This document shows positions 18,165 through 26,439 of a stretch of DNA of 64,000 nt, in pieces. Source of the DNA: an uncultured bacterium. GTDB taxonomy: Bacteria > Actinomycetota > Coriobacteriia > Coriobacteriales > Coriobacteriaceae. Every line of letters starts with the position of its first letter. Position 1 is the stretch's first letter. Both the position numbers and the translations under genes were made by a program. The notes under the pieces were generated by a model. The model made no database searches. It saw only the letters and a program-made list of their open reading frames with translations, and had not been told where the DNA came from. The stretch covers positions 1 to 64,000 of the forward strand of contig CAJMMD010000007.1 in assembly GCA_905214465.1 (NCBI GenBank), written 5' to 3'.

Positions 18165-21100
18165 TCACGCTTCGCCCCAGAATCTATGCGTGTTGCGCAG
18201 GAGCTGTGCGGTTTTGCCCTCAGCGGCCGCAACGTCGGCCTCGTCAGCCTGCCAGGTCCAGTTGCCCGTGGCCACGCCCGGTACGTTCATGCGCGTGTCG
18301 TCGCCAAGCCCCAGCACGTCCTGCAGCGGCATCATCACCAGGGGAGCGTCGCTTGTCAGCGCGTCGCTCATCAGCTTGGCTGCCACCTCAACACCGCTCG
18401 GCTCGTCGCCGCCCGCAAAGGAGCGCGTGCACCAACCGGCGAGCGTCGACGTGTCGTGCGTTGAGGTGTACATAATCTTGCCCGGCGTGGGTTGCACGCC
18501 GTTGCGGACGTCGTAATCGCTAAACTCCAGTACGTCCATACCGGGGAAGCCGCAAGTCGAAGCCATGGCGCGAACGTCGGGCGTCAGGTAGCCCAGATCC
18601 TCGGCGATAAAGTTGAGCGGCCCCAGCTCGTCATAGGCGGTCTGAAACAGGTCCTTGCCCGGTCCCGCCAGCCAGCGACCTTCGGCGCAAGCCTTGCCAG
18701 CGGGGATACTGAAGTAGCTGTGGAAGCCCAAGAAGTGATCCAGACGCACGCGGTCGTAAAGTGAGAACGCACGACGTAGGCGATCCATCCACCAGCTATA
18801 GCCGTTCTGCTTCATGTGGTCCCAGCGGAACGTCGGGTTGCCCCACACCTGACCCTCGGGCGCAAAGTTGTCGGGCGGCGCACCGGAGATCTCGATTGCC
18901 TTGCCGGTATCGGATAGCCAGAAGTTCTCGGGTTCGCTCCACGCATCTGCCGAATCGTCGGACACGTACATAGGAATATCGCCGATGACCTCGATGCCCT
19001 TCTTGTGCGCGTAGTTCATGAGCTCGCACCAGGCTAGGTCAAAGCGGTACTGCATGTACGCCTGAAGCTCGGCCTCGTCGTGGAAGCGCTTGTCGTCAAT
19101 CAGGTGCTCGTTGTAGCGCGCAACATCTGCCGGCCAATCGTGGCGCGACTCGCCCTCAAAGTATTTCTTGACGGCCATGTAGACGCAGTACTTCTCGAGC
19201 CAATCGGCATTGCGATGTTTAAACGCGGTGTACAGCGGATCGGCATCCTCGCCGCCACGGGCCTTCCAAGTTTCAAAGTCGGCCGCCAGCTCCTCGTGGC
19301 TTTCGGGCAGCAGGTCGATATTACCTGCAAAGGCCGAAGGACCGGCGTAAGGGGAGCGGAAGAAGTCCGTCGGGTTGACAGGCAGGACCTGCCAGTAGCG
19401 CATGCCCATAGCGGCCAGATGGTCGATAAAGCGACGCGTGGGTGCGCCGATCGTACCGGGCTTGCCGTCATCGGTCGGTACCGAGGTGATATGGCACACA
19501 ACGCCCGCGCCGTAATCGAGCGGCTCCTGCAGGCGCTGCTCGGCATGGTGATAGATGATCGACGAGCCCAGCGGATACAAATCGAGCGTGACCGTGCCGT
19601 TGTGGATCTCGCACTCGTGACCGCTGATCACGTCACTCGCGCATTCGTCGAGCGCCGGAATCGTCACGCGGTGCGAATTGCGCAGACTACGGTTAATGAT
19701 AACCGTCGCGGACTCGCCATCCCTGCCCGTGCGGTTGTATGCCAGCACCTCGTCGTTGAGCGCGAAGGCCTTGATCTCGCCGTCGATCATAAACGGCAGT
19801 GCGCGGCGTACGGCGGAGGCGTTTTTGACAATAGCCAGCGTGTCGAAGTCGTGCAGTTGGTCCTTGGTCGGCAGGGTGCGGCGGTTGCCCGGATCGGTTA
19901 GACCCTCCAGGCCGTATTCGTCGCCGTAGTAGATCGAAGGCACGCCGGGGAAGGTCATCTGCATGAGCGTGGCGAGCCAAAAACGGCTCTTGGCCAGGCC
20001 CATCGAGTTCTCGTCCAGGCGCCATTTGCTGCGCTCGCACTCGGGCAGCTGCGACTCGTCGGGGCCGCCGCCGAGCACCGAGATAATGCGCGGACGGTCG
20101 TGGCTCGAAAGCAGATTAAGTGCGCAGGACAGGGCCTCACGGGGATAGTTCTCGCGCAGGGTTTCGATTTCCTCGGCTGCCTGGTAGGCGTTCTTGTAGC
20201 CCATCAAAAAGCCGATGACCATGTCGCGGAAGGGGTAATCCATAGCAGAGTCCAACTCGGAGCCCTGTAGGTAGCGACGCAGATGGCCGTAGCTGATCTT
20301 GTTGGAGGCGTCTTCCCAGACTTCGCCGAGCAACAGTGCATCAGGCTTCTCGGCAAGTACGGCCTTCTTGATCTCGGCCAGGAAGTCGTCGGAAAGCTCG
20401 TCAGCGACGTCCAGGCGCCAGCCATGAGCGCCGGCACGTAGCCATTTACGGATCACGCCGTCCTTGCCCAGAAGCCGCTCGCGTACCAGCTCGGAGCTCT
20501 CATTGATGGCGGGCATGTTGCCCACGCCCCACCAGCAGTCGTACGAGCCGTCCTCGTGGAAATAAAACGCATCGCGCCACGGCGAGTCCTCGCTCTGCCA
20601 CGCGCCCACGCCGGGGTAGTTGCCGTAGCGGTTGAAATAGATGGAGTCGTCACCCGTATGGTTAAAGACGCCGTCCAGGATGATGGAGATGCCCAGCTTC
20701 TCGGCTGCCTGGCACAGCTCGGTAAAATCCTGCTCGGTGCCCAGGATTGGGTCGATCTTGGTGTAGTCGGCCGTGTCGTAGCGGTGGTTGCTCGCGGCCT
20801 CAAAGATGGGGTTGAGGTAGATGGCCGTAAAGCCCAGCTCGGCGATGCGGGGCAGGTCATTTTGGATACCCTTGAGCGAGCCGCCGTAAAAGTCCCAGGT
20901 CTTGATGGATCCGTCCTCGGCACGCTCGTACACGGGCGGCTCGTTCCAGTCCTCGACCATGCGGCGCTGGATTCCGTTGCGTGGCTTTTCGACTTCGGCC
21001 AGCGTGCGCTCGCGCCAGTTTTCATCTCGGGCGTAGCGATCGGGGAAGATCTGGTAGACCATGCCACGCTCGTACCACTCGGGACGCACTTCGCGGTGCT

Positions 21101-21461
21101 TATAGACGGTAATCTGGAAGGACGGAACCTCGGCGTAGTCGTAAGTTACGCCCTCTCCGCCGGTGCGACCCTGCGGTGCGCCCAAGCGGACCTCGGGCTG
21201 GCCCTCGATATTGCATATAAAGCTGTACCACACAAGACACGGTTCAGTGCATTTGAGCTCGCCGGTAAAAATGCCATCGCCTTCGTGCTCCATTGGGATC
21301 AGGGTCTCGCCGACTTCATCGACCCAGGTGCGCAGCGTAAGCGTTGCCTGGTTGGAATCGGCATCCTCCAAAATCACCGAGAGTGCAACGGAAGTTCCAG
21401 TGGCCACAGCGCCAAACGGAGTGCGAAACTGCGGTAGACGGCTGTTGTGTATCAATCTCAT
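18165..21461 (-). CDS. malQ: GH13 alpha-amylase / GH77 4-alpha-glucanotransferase fusion
   Basis: Two enzymes in one 1098-aa chain. The N-terminal half (about 1-590) is a neopullulanase-like GH13 protein: N-terminal beta domain, MVYQIFPDRYARDE near 134, catalytic Asp in GWRLDVADEL, Glu in LLGEVWEDAS, and the third acid in LLSSHDRPR. The C-terminal half (about 640-1098) is MalQ: YWQVLPVNPTDFFRSPYAG, nucleophile region VRLDHFLGF, acid/base region FIAEDLGYL, and STHDTSTLAG. All catalytic acids can be seen in both halves. It would debranch or cut maltodextrins and transfer glucan, helping glycogen breakdown next to glgA/C/D/P/B. The ribosome site is weak (ggacc), so translation may be modest. Confidence 0.93.
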   Translation of the reverse strand: MRLIHNSRLPQFRTPFGAVATGTSVALSVILEDADSNQATLTLRTWVDEVGETLIPMEHEGDGIFTGELKCTEPCLVWYSFICNIEGQPEVRLGAPQGRTGGEGVTYDYAEVPSFQITVYKHREVRPEWYERGMVYQIFPDRYARDENWRERTLAEVEKPRNGIQRRMVEDWNEPPVYERAEDGSIKTWDFYGGSLKGIQNDLPRIAELGFTAIYLNPIFEAASNHRYDTADYTKIDPILGTEQDFTELCQAAEKLGISIILDGVFNHTGDDSIYFNRYGNYPGVGAWQSEDSPWRDAFYFHEDGSYDCWWGVGNMPAINESSELVRERLLGKDGVIRKWLRAGAHGWRLDVADELSDDFLAEIKKAVLAEKPDALLLGEVWEDASNKISYGHLRRYLQGSELDSAMDYPFRDMVIGFLMGYKNAYQAAEEIETLRENYPREALSCALNLLSSHDRPRIISVLGGGPDESQLPECERSKWRLDENSMGLAKSRFWLATLMQMTFPGVPSIYYGDEYGLEGLTDPGNRRTLPTKDQLHDFDTLAIVKNASAVRRALPFMIDGEIKAFALNDEVLAYNRTGRDGESATVIINRSLRNSHRVTIPALDECASDVISGHECEIHNGTVTLDLYPLGSSIIYHHAEQRLQEPLDYGAGVVCHITSVPTDDGKPGTIGAPTRRFIDHLAAMGMRYWQVLPVNPTDFFRSPYAGPSAFAGNIDLLPESHEELAADFETWKARGGEDADPLYTAFKHRNADWLEKYCVYMAVKKYFEGESRHDWPADVARYNEHLIDDKRFHDEAELQAYMQYRFDLAWCELMNYAHKKGIEVIGDIPMYVSDDSADAWSEPENFWLSDTGKAIEISGAPPDNFAPEGQVWGNPTFRWDHMKQNGYSWWMDRLRRAFSLYDRVRLDHFLGFHSYFSIPAGKACAEGRWLAGPGKDLFQTAYDELGPLNFIAEDLGYLTPDVRAMASTCGFPGMDVLEFSDYDVRNGVQPTPGKIMYTSTHDTSTLAGWCTRSFAGGDEPSGVEVAAKLMSDALTSDAPLVMMPLQDVLGLGDDTRMNVPGVATGNWTWQADEADVAAAEGKTAQLLRNTHRFWGEA

Positions 21462-21560
21462 AGTACGGTCCAGTTCAATAGAATCATGGCCTGCGGGCCA
21501 TGGGTTTTACGCCTAAGATGTAAGTATATCTGTAGTACACAGGGTGTATAAACAACATCC

Positions 21561-21603
21561 GTTTACCATCGGCGAACGGTTGTCCTAGAAAATCGTTTTA
21601 CCA
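21561..21603. promoter_or_regulatory. Candidate operator half-sites upstream of the GH13-GH77 gene
   Basis: The motif GTTTACCA occurs at 21561-21568 and GTTTTACCA at 21595-21603, about 100-140 bases upstream of the GH13-GH77 start. The same words appear as palindromes in the glgB/HAD divergent gap (31441-31528), suggesting one shared repressor or activator. Proposed only from motif recurrence. Confidence 0.35.
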
Positions 21604-21615
21604 CTACCTACAGAG

Positions 21616-21642
21616 AAGGGGCGCCCGGTTGGAGCGCCCCTT
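21616..21642 (-). terminator. glgA terminator
   Basis: Stem aaggggcgc (21616-21624) with gcgcccctt (21634-21642) about 35 bases after the glgA stop on the minus strand. Confidence 0.75.
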
Positions 21643-21676
21643 GCTTAGGGTTTGATGAGGTTTTGGATCGTCTGGA

Positions 21677-23962
21677 TTAGCGGCGCTTGCGGGTGGCCGT
21701 TGCCTTGCGGACGGAAGTCTTCTTCGACGGCGCCTTTTTCTCGGTTGCGGCGGCGGGGGAGACCGGGGTCTCCATTGTGGGCTCGGGCTTGGCCTTTACT
21801 GCGGGTTTGGCCTCGGCCTTAGCTTCCGCCTTAGGAGCAGCAGCCTTGGTCGTGGTCTTTTTGGCCGTCGTTGCAGTGCGCTTGCGCGTGGTGGTCTTGG
21901 CGGTCGGCTTGGCCTCGACAGCTGCCTCGGCCTTGGGCTCGGCGGCTGCCTCCTCGGCCTTGGTCGCAGTAGCATTTGCGGCGGCCTTCGGAGCGGCCTT
22001 GGTCGCAGTAGCCTTGACGGCCGTCGACTTCGTTGCCGTGTTCTTCTTGACGGTCGTTGCCTTCTTGGCGGTCGTGGTCGTCTTCTTGGCAGCGGTCTTT
22101 GCCGGAGCCTTGGCGGCCGGCTTGGCCTCTGCGACCTCGGCCTTTACCTCGGGAGCAGCCTCGGCCTCGGCGGCTTTCTTGGCAGCGGCGGTGGTGCGCT
22201 TGCGCGCGGTCGTTGTCTTGGCAGCGGTGGTCTTGCTCGCGGTCGCGGTCTTGCTCGCAGCGGCTTTCGTGGTCGTGGCCTTCTTCGCCGTCGTCTTACG
22301 AGTCGCGGTCTTCTTAGCTGCGGGCTTTACAGCAGGCTTGACCTCGACCTCTGCCTTGGGAGCAACCTCAGCCTTCACCTCAGGCTCGGCCTTTGCGGGC
22401 TCAGCCTCAACAGACTTCTCCTCGGCCTTGGGCTCCTCGGCGGCCACCGGCTCAGCAACAGCCTCAGGCTCGTCGACAACAGCCGCTGGCCTCTCAATCT
22501 CCGGATGCATAAAGAAGTACAGGTCCAGATACTTGTCGGCCGAGCGCGTCCAGCTAAAGTCCTGGCTCATGGCCTGCGTGACCAGCTGGTTCCAGGCATC
22601 GCGGTTGTCCCAGAACAGACGCGCCGCGCGGAACACCGCGTCGCCCATCTCGTCGCCGTTAAAGTTGCTAAACGAGAAGCCCGTACCCTCGCCGGTAAAC
22701 TCGTTGTACGGGATCACAGTGTCCTTCAGGCCACCGGTCTCGCGCACGATGGGCAAGGTACCGTAGCGCATAGCGATGATCTGCGACAGGCCGCAGGGCT
22801 CAAACTTCGAAGGCATCAGGAACATGTCGGCCGCGGCATACATACGCTGCGACAGCGCAGGATCGAACTCGATGCGTGCGGCCATGGTGCCGGGGTACTT
22901 GTCCTGGAAGTATCGCAGTCCGTCCTCGTAGTCGCGGTCGCCAGTGCCAAGCACGGCCACCTGCACGCTGCCGGCCAGAATGCGGTCGAGCGCGTACATG
23001 ACCAGGTCCATGCCCTTTTGGCGCGTCAGGCGCGTGACCATCACCATGAGCGGGCGGTCGTCGCGAACCTCGAGCCCCAGCTCTTCCTGCAGCTTGGCCT
23101 TGCACACGGCCTTGCCGGAACGGTCCTCCACGGTGTAGTTGGCGGCAATGCGCTTGTCGGTCGCCGGGTCAAAGCCTGCCACATCAATGCCGTTCAGGAT
23201 ACCCTGCAGCGCGTAGGAACGCTCGCGCAAAACGCCGTCCAGGCCCTCGCCAAATTCGGGCGTCTGGATCTCGTTGGCATAGGTGGGGCTCACCGTAGTG
23301 ATGGCGTCGGCATAGCGCAGGGCGCCCAGCATGTAGTTGATGCTGCAGGCGTCGCAACGCAGCTGCGAGGCGGCCGCCGGAATATGCGCCACACCTAGGA
23401 TGTCCTCCATCACGGTGTCGCTAAACTGGCCCTGGAACGCCACATTGTGGATCGAGAACACGGTCTTGACGCGGTCGTACAGCGGCAGGCCCTGGTAGAA
23501 CTCGCGCAAGAACACGGGCGCCAGTGCGGTCTGCCAGTCATTGCAGTGCAGGATGTCGCACTCAAAGCCGGCCGGCAGGTGCTGCAGGCTCTCGGTGATG
23601 GCCTTGGAGAAGAACGCAAAGCGCTCGCCGTCATCAAAGAAGCCGTACGGATAGTCGCGCGCAAAGTAGCGCTCGTTGTCGATGAACATATAGGTGACGC
23701 CGTCGTGCTCGAGCTTCTCGAGACCGCAGTACTCGTTGCGCCAGCCCAGGCTCACGTAAAAGTCGGAGAAGTGCTCCATCTGCGCCTTGTACTCGTCCTT
23801 GATGGTGGCGTACTTGGGCACCATGACGATGACCTCGGCGCCGGCGCGCACAAGCGCCGCGGGCAGCGAGCCCGCCACGTCGCCCAGGCCACCGGTCTTT
23901 ACAAACGGTGCGCACTCGGCCGAGGCAAACACGATCTGCATCTTTTTGCTGGAATCTGCCAT
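21677..23962 (-). CDS. glgA: Glycogen synthase with long polycationic C-terminal tail
   Basis: GT5 ADP-glucose:glycogen glucosyltransferase. The catalytic part (about residues 1-485) starts with IVFASAECAPFVKTGGLGDVAGS, including the KTGGL ADP-glucose motif, and has the GT-B C-terminal motif around SKFEPCGLSQI. After the family's usual end the chain continues for some 270 residues of low complexity: first acidic Glu/Ala/Val/Pro (about 490-545), then Lys/Ala/Thr repeats such as AKKTTTTAKKATTVKKN, ending ATRKRR. This resembles histone H1-like tails and is not part of normal GlgA (about 480 aa). Start set at 23962 (MADSSKK), with ggaga 4 bases upstream; a second ATG at 23974 is less well placed. 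Confidence 0.95.
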   Translation of the reverse strand: MADSSKKMQIVFASAECAPFVKTGGLGDVAGSLPAALVRAGAEVIVMVPKYATIKDEYKAQMEHFSDFYVSLGWRNEYCGLEKLEHDGVTYMFIDNERYFARDYPYGFFDDGERFAFFSKAITESLQHLPAGFECDILHCNDWQTALAPVFLREFYQGLPLYDRVKTVFSIHNVAFQGQFSDTVMEDILGVAHIPAAASQLRCDACSINYMLGALRYADAITTVSPTYANEIQTPEFGEGLDGVLRERSYALQGILNGIDVAGFDPATDKRIAANYTVEDRSGKAVCKAKLQEELGLEVRDDRPLMVMVTRLTRQKGMDLVMYALDRILAGSVQVAVLGTGDRDYEDGLRYFQDKYPGTMAARIEFDPALSQRMYAAADMFLMPSKFEPCGLSQIIAMRYGTLPIVRETGGLKDTVIPYNEFTGEGTGFSFSNFNGDEMGDAVFRAARLFWDNRDAWNQLVTQAMSQDFSWTRSADKYLDLYFFMHPEIERPAAVVDEPEAVAEPVAAEEPKAEEKSVEAEPAKAEPEVKAEVAPKAEVEVKPAVKPAAKKTATRKTTAKKATTTKAAASKTATASKTTAAKTTTARKRTTAAAKKAAEAEAAPEVKAEVAEAKPAAKAPAKTAAKKTTTTAKKATTVKKNTATKSTAVKATATKAAPKAAANATATKAEEAAAEPKAEAAVEAKPTAKTTTRKRTATTAKKTTTKAAAPKAEAKAEAKPAVKAKPEPTMETPVSPAAATEKKAPSKKTSVRKATATRKRR

Positions 23963-23986
23963 ATTGTCTCCCATGTTGCAATTCGA

Positions 23987-24020
23987 GAATAGCCGCCTGG
24001 CGCTAACCGGGCGGCTATTC
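23987..24020 (-). terminator. Hairpin between glgD and glgA
   Basis: Perfect 11-bp arms, gaatagccgcc (23987-23997) and ggcggctattc (24010-24020). It lies within the glg operon before the glgA ribosome site and lacks a strong U-run, so it may attenuate or stabilise rather than fully terminate. Confidence 0.55.
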
Positions 24021-24052
24021 TACATGTTACGAGCGATGTTGCGGTGCCAACG

Positions 24053-25180
24053 TTAACGTACGATGGTGGTGTCGGAAGTTAACGGAGCCTTGCCCAGCAC
24101 CAGGATGTTCTCGGGCGTGCCGCGAAGCTCGGTGTTGGTGGGGACCACGTTGTTCTTGTCCAGAATGGCGTTCTCAACGCGGGCGCCGCTCTTGATGATG
24201 CAGCTCTGGTTGATGATCGAGTTGGTCACCGAAGCTCCTTCCTCGACCACGACGCCGCGTGACAGGATTGAGTTGCGCACGGTGCCCTTGATGATGCAGC
24301 CGGCCGAGATGATCGAGTTGCACGCGTGGCTGCCGGTCGCATAGCGCGAAGGCGGCACGTCGTGAGCCTTGGTCAGGATCGGGCGCTCGGGATCGAAGAG
24401 CTGGTCGGCAACGGTCTGGTCGAGCAGGTCCATGCTGCGGCGATACAGCGACTTCTCGCTAAACACGCCCACGACCTCGCCCTTGTACTCGTAGCTGCAC
24501 ACGTCGATGTTGCCAAAGTCGCCCTGGAGTGCCTCGAGCAGGTCCAGATAGTCGGCGGCCTGGTAGTGGTCGATGATCTCGAGCAGCGTCTCGCGGTTGA
24601 CGATGCAGCAGTCCATGGAGGCGTTGTCGCCGTACACGACGCCGGCGCTCACGCCCGTCAGGCGGCCGTTCTCGTTAATCTCGAGCTTGGTCTCGTCATC
24701 GACGTTGCGCGTGGCCTTGCAGTACACCACGGTCATCTGGGCGCCAGATTTCTCGTGCGCCTCGATGATGGTGTTGAGGTCCATGTTAAAGATGATGTTG
24801 GTGCCCATCATCACGACATAGGGCTTCTCCGAGCGCTGGAACAGCGTCTTGTTGGAGATGATGTCGCGCAGCAGGAAGCGCATGCCGCCCTTGGTGGTGC
24901 CATACGCGTTGCCGGGCACCATGAACAGGCCGCCCTTCTTGCGGTCCAGGCCCCAGTCCTTGCCCGAGCCCACGTGGTCGATCAGCGAGCGGTAGTTACC
25001 CGGCATGACGACACCGACGGTCTTAATGCCGGCATTCATCATGTTGGACAGCGGAAAGTCGATCAGGCGGTAGCGGCCCAAAAACGGAACGGACGCGATG
25101 GGGCGGTCCTTGAGCAGGACGCTGCCGTAGGTCGAAGAGTAGTTAGCGGTGATATAGCCGATGGCCTTGCGATTGATCAT
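24053..25180 (-). CDS. glgD: Glucose-1-phosphate adenylyltransferase, GlgD subunit
   Basis: Non-catalytic/regulatory partner of GlgC in ADP-glucose synthesis. The start is the ATG at 25180 (MINRKAIGYITANYSSTYG), two codons after the glgC stop; longer upstream frames run through glgC. The protein (375 aa) keeps the nucleotidyltransferase fold but the N-terminal catalytic GGxGxRL loop is replaced by ITANYSSTYGSVLLKDRPIASVPFLGRYR, as is usual in GlgD. A C-terminal left-handed beta-helix with hexapeptide-like repeats (NSIISAGCIIKGTVRNSILS) follows. It forms heterotetramers with GlgC in Gram-positive bacteria. Confidence 0.95.
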   Translation of the reverse strand: MINRKAIGYITANYSSTYGSVLLKDRPIASVPFLGRYRLIDFPLSNMMNAGIKTVGVVMPGNYRSLIDHVGSGKDWGLDRKKGGLFMVPGNAYGTTKGGMRFLLRDIISNKTLFQRSEKPYVVMMGTNIIFNMDLNTIIEAHEKSGAQMTVVYCKATRNVDDETKLEINENGRLTGVSAGVVYGDNASMDCCIVNRETLLEIIDHYQAADYLDLLEALQGDFGNIDVCSYEYKGEVVGVFSEKSLYRRSMDLLDQTVADQLFDPERPILTKAHDVPPSRYATGSHACNSIISAGCIIKGTVRNSILSRGVVVEEGASVTNSIINQSCIIKSGARVENAILDKNNVVPTNTELRGTPENILVLGKAPLTSDTTIVR

Positions 25181-25184
25181 CGGA

Positions 25185-26333
25185 TCATTCCCCCTTCCCG
25201 ATAACGACGTCATTTCCAACGACGGCCGTATCCTTGGTGGTATCGACAGAGCCGAGCTTCACGCCCTCTTCGACCGTGGAGTTCTCGCCCAAAATAGCGC
25301 GGCAGATGTGCGCGCCGCTCTTAACGTGCGCACCCGGCAGCAGCACGGAGTCCTCGACCACGGCGCGCTCCTCGATGATGACATCGGTCGAAAGGATCGA
25401 GTGGCGAGCGGTGCCGTAGATCTTGCAGCCGTTGGAGACCAGGCAGTCGTCCAGGCGGCCGTCCGGTCCAATGTAGTGCGGCGGACGCGTGGTGATGTTG
25501 GACATGATGGGGAAGTTCTTGTCAAACAGATCGAACTCGGGGTTGTTGCCCAGCAGGTCCATCGAGGTCTCGTGGAAGCTGGCGATGGTGCCGACGTCCT
25601 TCCAAAAGCCGTGGAACTCGTAGCTGTACAGGCGCTTGTTCTCGCCGAGCAGCTTGGGGATGATGTCCTTGCCAAAGTCGTGGCTCGAGCGCTGGTCCAG
25701 AGCATCCTCCTCGAGCGCCTCGATCAGCACGTCGGCCGAGAAGATGTAGATGCCCATGGACGCGAGGTTCGAATCGGGTTTCTCGGGCTTCTCGGTGAAC
25801 TTGGTGATGCGGCCGTCCTCGGGGTCGGTGGTCAGGATGCCAAAGCGGCTGGCCTCCTCCCACGGCACGGGCATAACGCTCACCGTGAGGTCGGCGTTGT
25901 TCTCAATGTGCGTCTTGAGCATCTTGCGGTAGTCCATGCGATACAGGTGATCGCCCGAAAGAATCAGGACGTACTTGGGGTCGTTGGCCTTGATGTAGTC
26001 GAGGTTCTGCGTAATGGCGTCGGCCGTGCCCGCATACCAGGCGCCACCGGTCTGCGTCTCGTACGGCGGCAGGATCGACACGCCGCCGTCACGGCTGTCC
26101 AGATCCCACGCCTCGCCGGAGCCCACGTAGGCATGCAGCAGGTAGGGACGGTACTGCGTCAGAACGCCCACCGTGTCGATACCCGAGTTGGAGCAGTTGG
26201 AGAGCGAAAAGTCGATAATGCGGAACTTGCCACCAAAGCTAACCGCCGGCTTAGCGATCTTTTGGGTGAGTGCCCCCAATCGGCTGCCCTGTCCTCCTGC
26301 GAGGAGCATCGCGATGCATTCTTTCTTACTCAT
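25185..26333 (-). CDS. glgC: Glucose-1-phosphate adenylyltransferase, catalytic subunit
   Basis: Makes ADP-glucose from ATP and glucose-1-phosphate, the committed step of bacterial glycogen synthesis. The 382-aa protein starts MSKKECIAMLLAGGQGSRLGALT, with the intact GGxGxRL pyrophosphorylase loop and KPAVSFGGKFRIIDFSLSN. It shows the sugar-phosphate region FTEKPEKPDS near 175 and LSGDHLYRMDYRKM near 118 (metal-binding Asp). The C-terminal beta-helix carries the hexapeptide-type repeats. A strong aaggag box precedes the ATG. It is translationally close to glgD (4-base gap). Confidence 0.97.
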   Translation of the reverse strand: MSKKECIAMLLAGGQGSRLGALTQKIAKPAVSFGGKFRIIDFSLSNCSNSGIDTVGVLTQYRPYLLHAYVGSGEAWDLDSRDGGVSILPPYETQTGGAWYAGTADAITQNLDYIKANDPKYVLILSGDHLYRMDYRKMLKTHIENNADLTVSVMPVPWEEASRFGILTTDPEDGRITKFTEKPEKPDSNLASMGIYIFSADVLIEALEEDALDQRSSHDFGKDIIPKLLGENKRLYSYEFHGFWKDVGTIASFHETSMDLLGNNPEFDLFDKNFPIMSNITTRPPHYIGPDGRLDDCLVSNGCKIYGTARHSILSTDVIIEERAVVEDSVLLPGAHVKSGAHICRAILGENSTVEEGVKLGSVDTTKDTAVVGNDVVIGKGE

Positions 26334-26373
26334 CGATTTCTCCTTCTGTCATCGATGTTCCTAAACCCATTAG

Positions 26374-26404
26374 CGACGGGCACGGCGCTCGGTCGCGCCC
26401 GTCG
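26374..26404 (-). terminator. Hairpin between glgP and glgC
   Basis: Arms cgacgggc (26374-26381) and gcccgtcg (26397-26404). GC-rich and without a T-run, so transcription may partly read through from glgP into glgC. Confidence 0.5.
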
Positions 26405-26439
26405 AGTAATGCCGTGTGGCAAAGGGGGCTCGCGCGCCT

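Noticed and set aside
21687..22766. Plus-strand Ala/Val-rich frame opposite the GlgA tail
   Set aside because: Mirror of the repetitive Lys/Ala/Thr codons; looks like membrane helices only because of low complexity.
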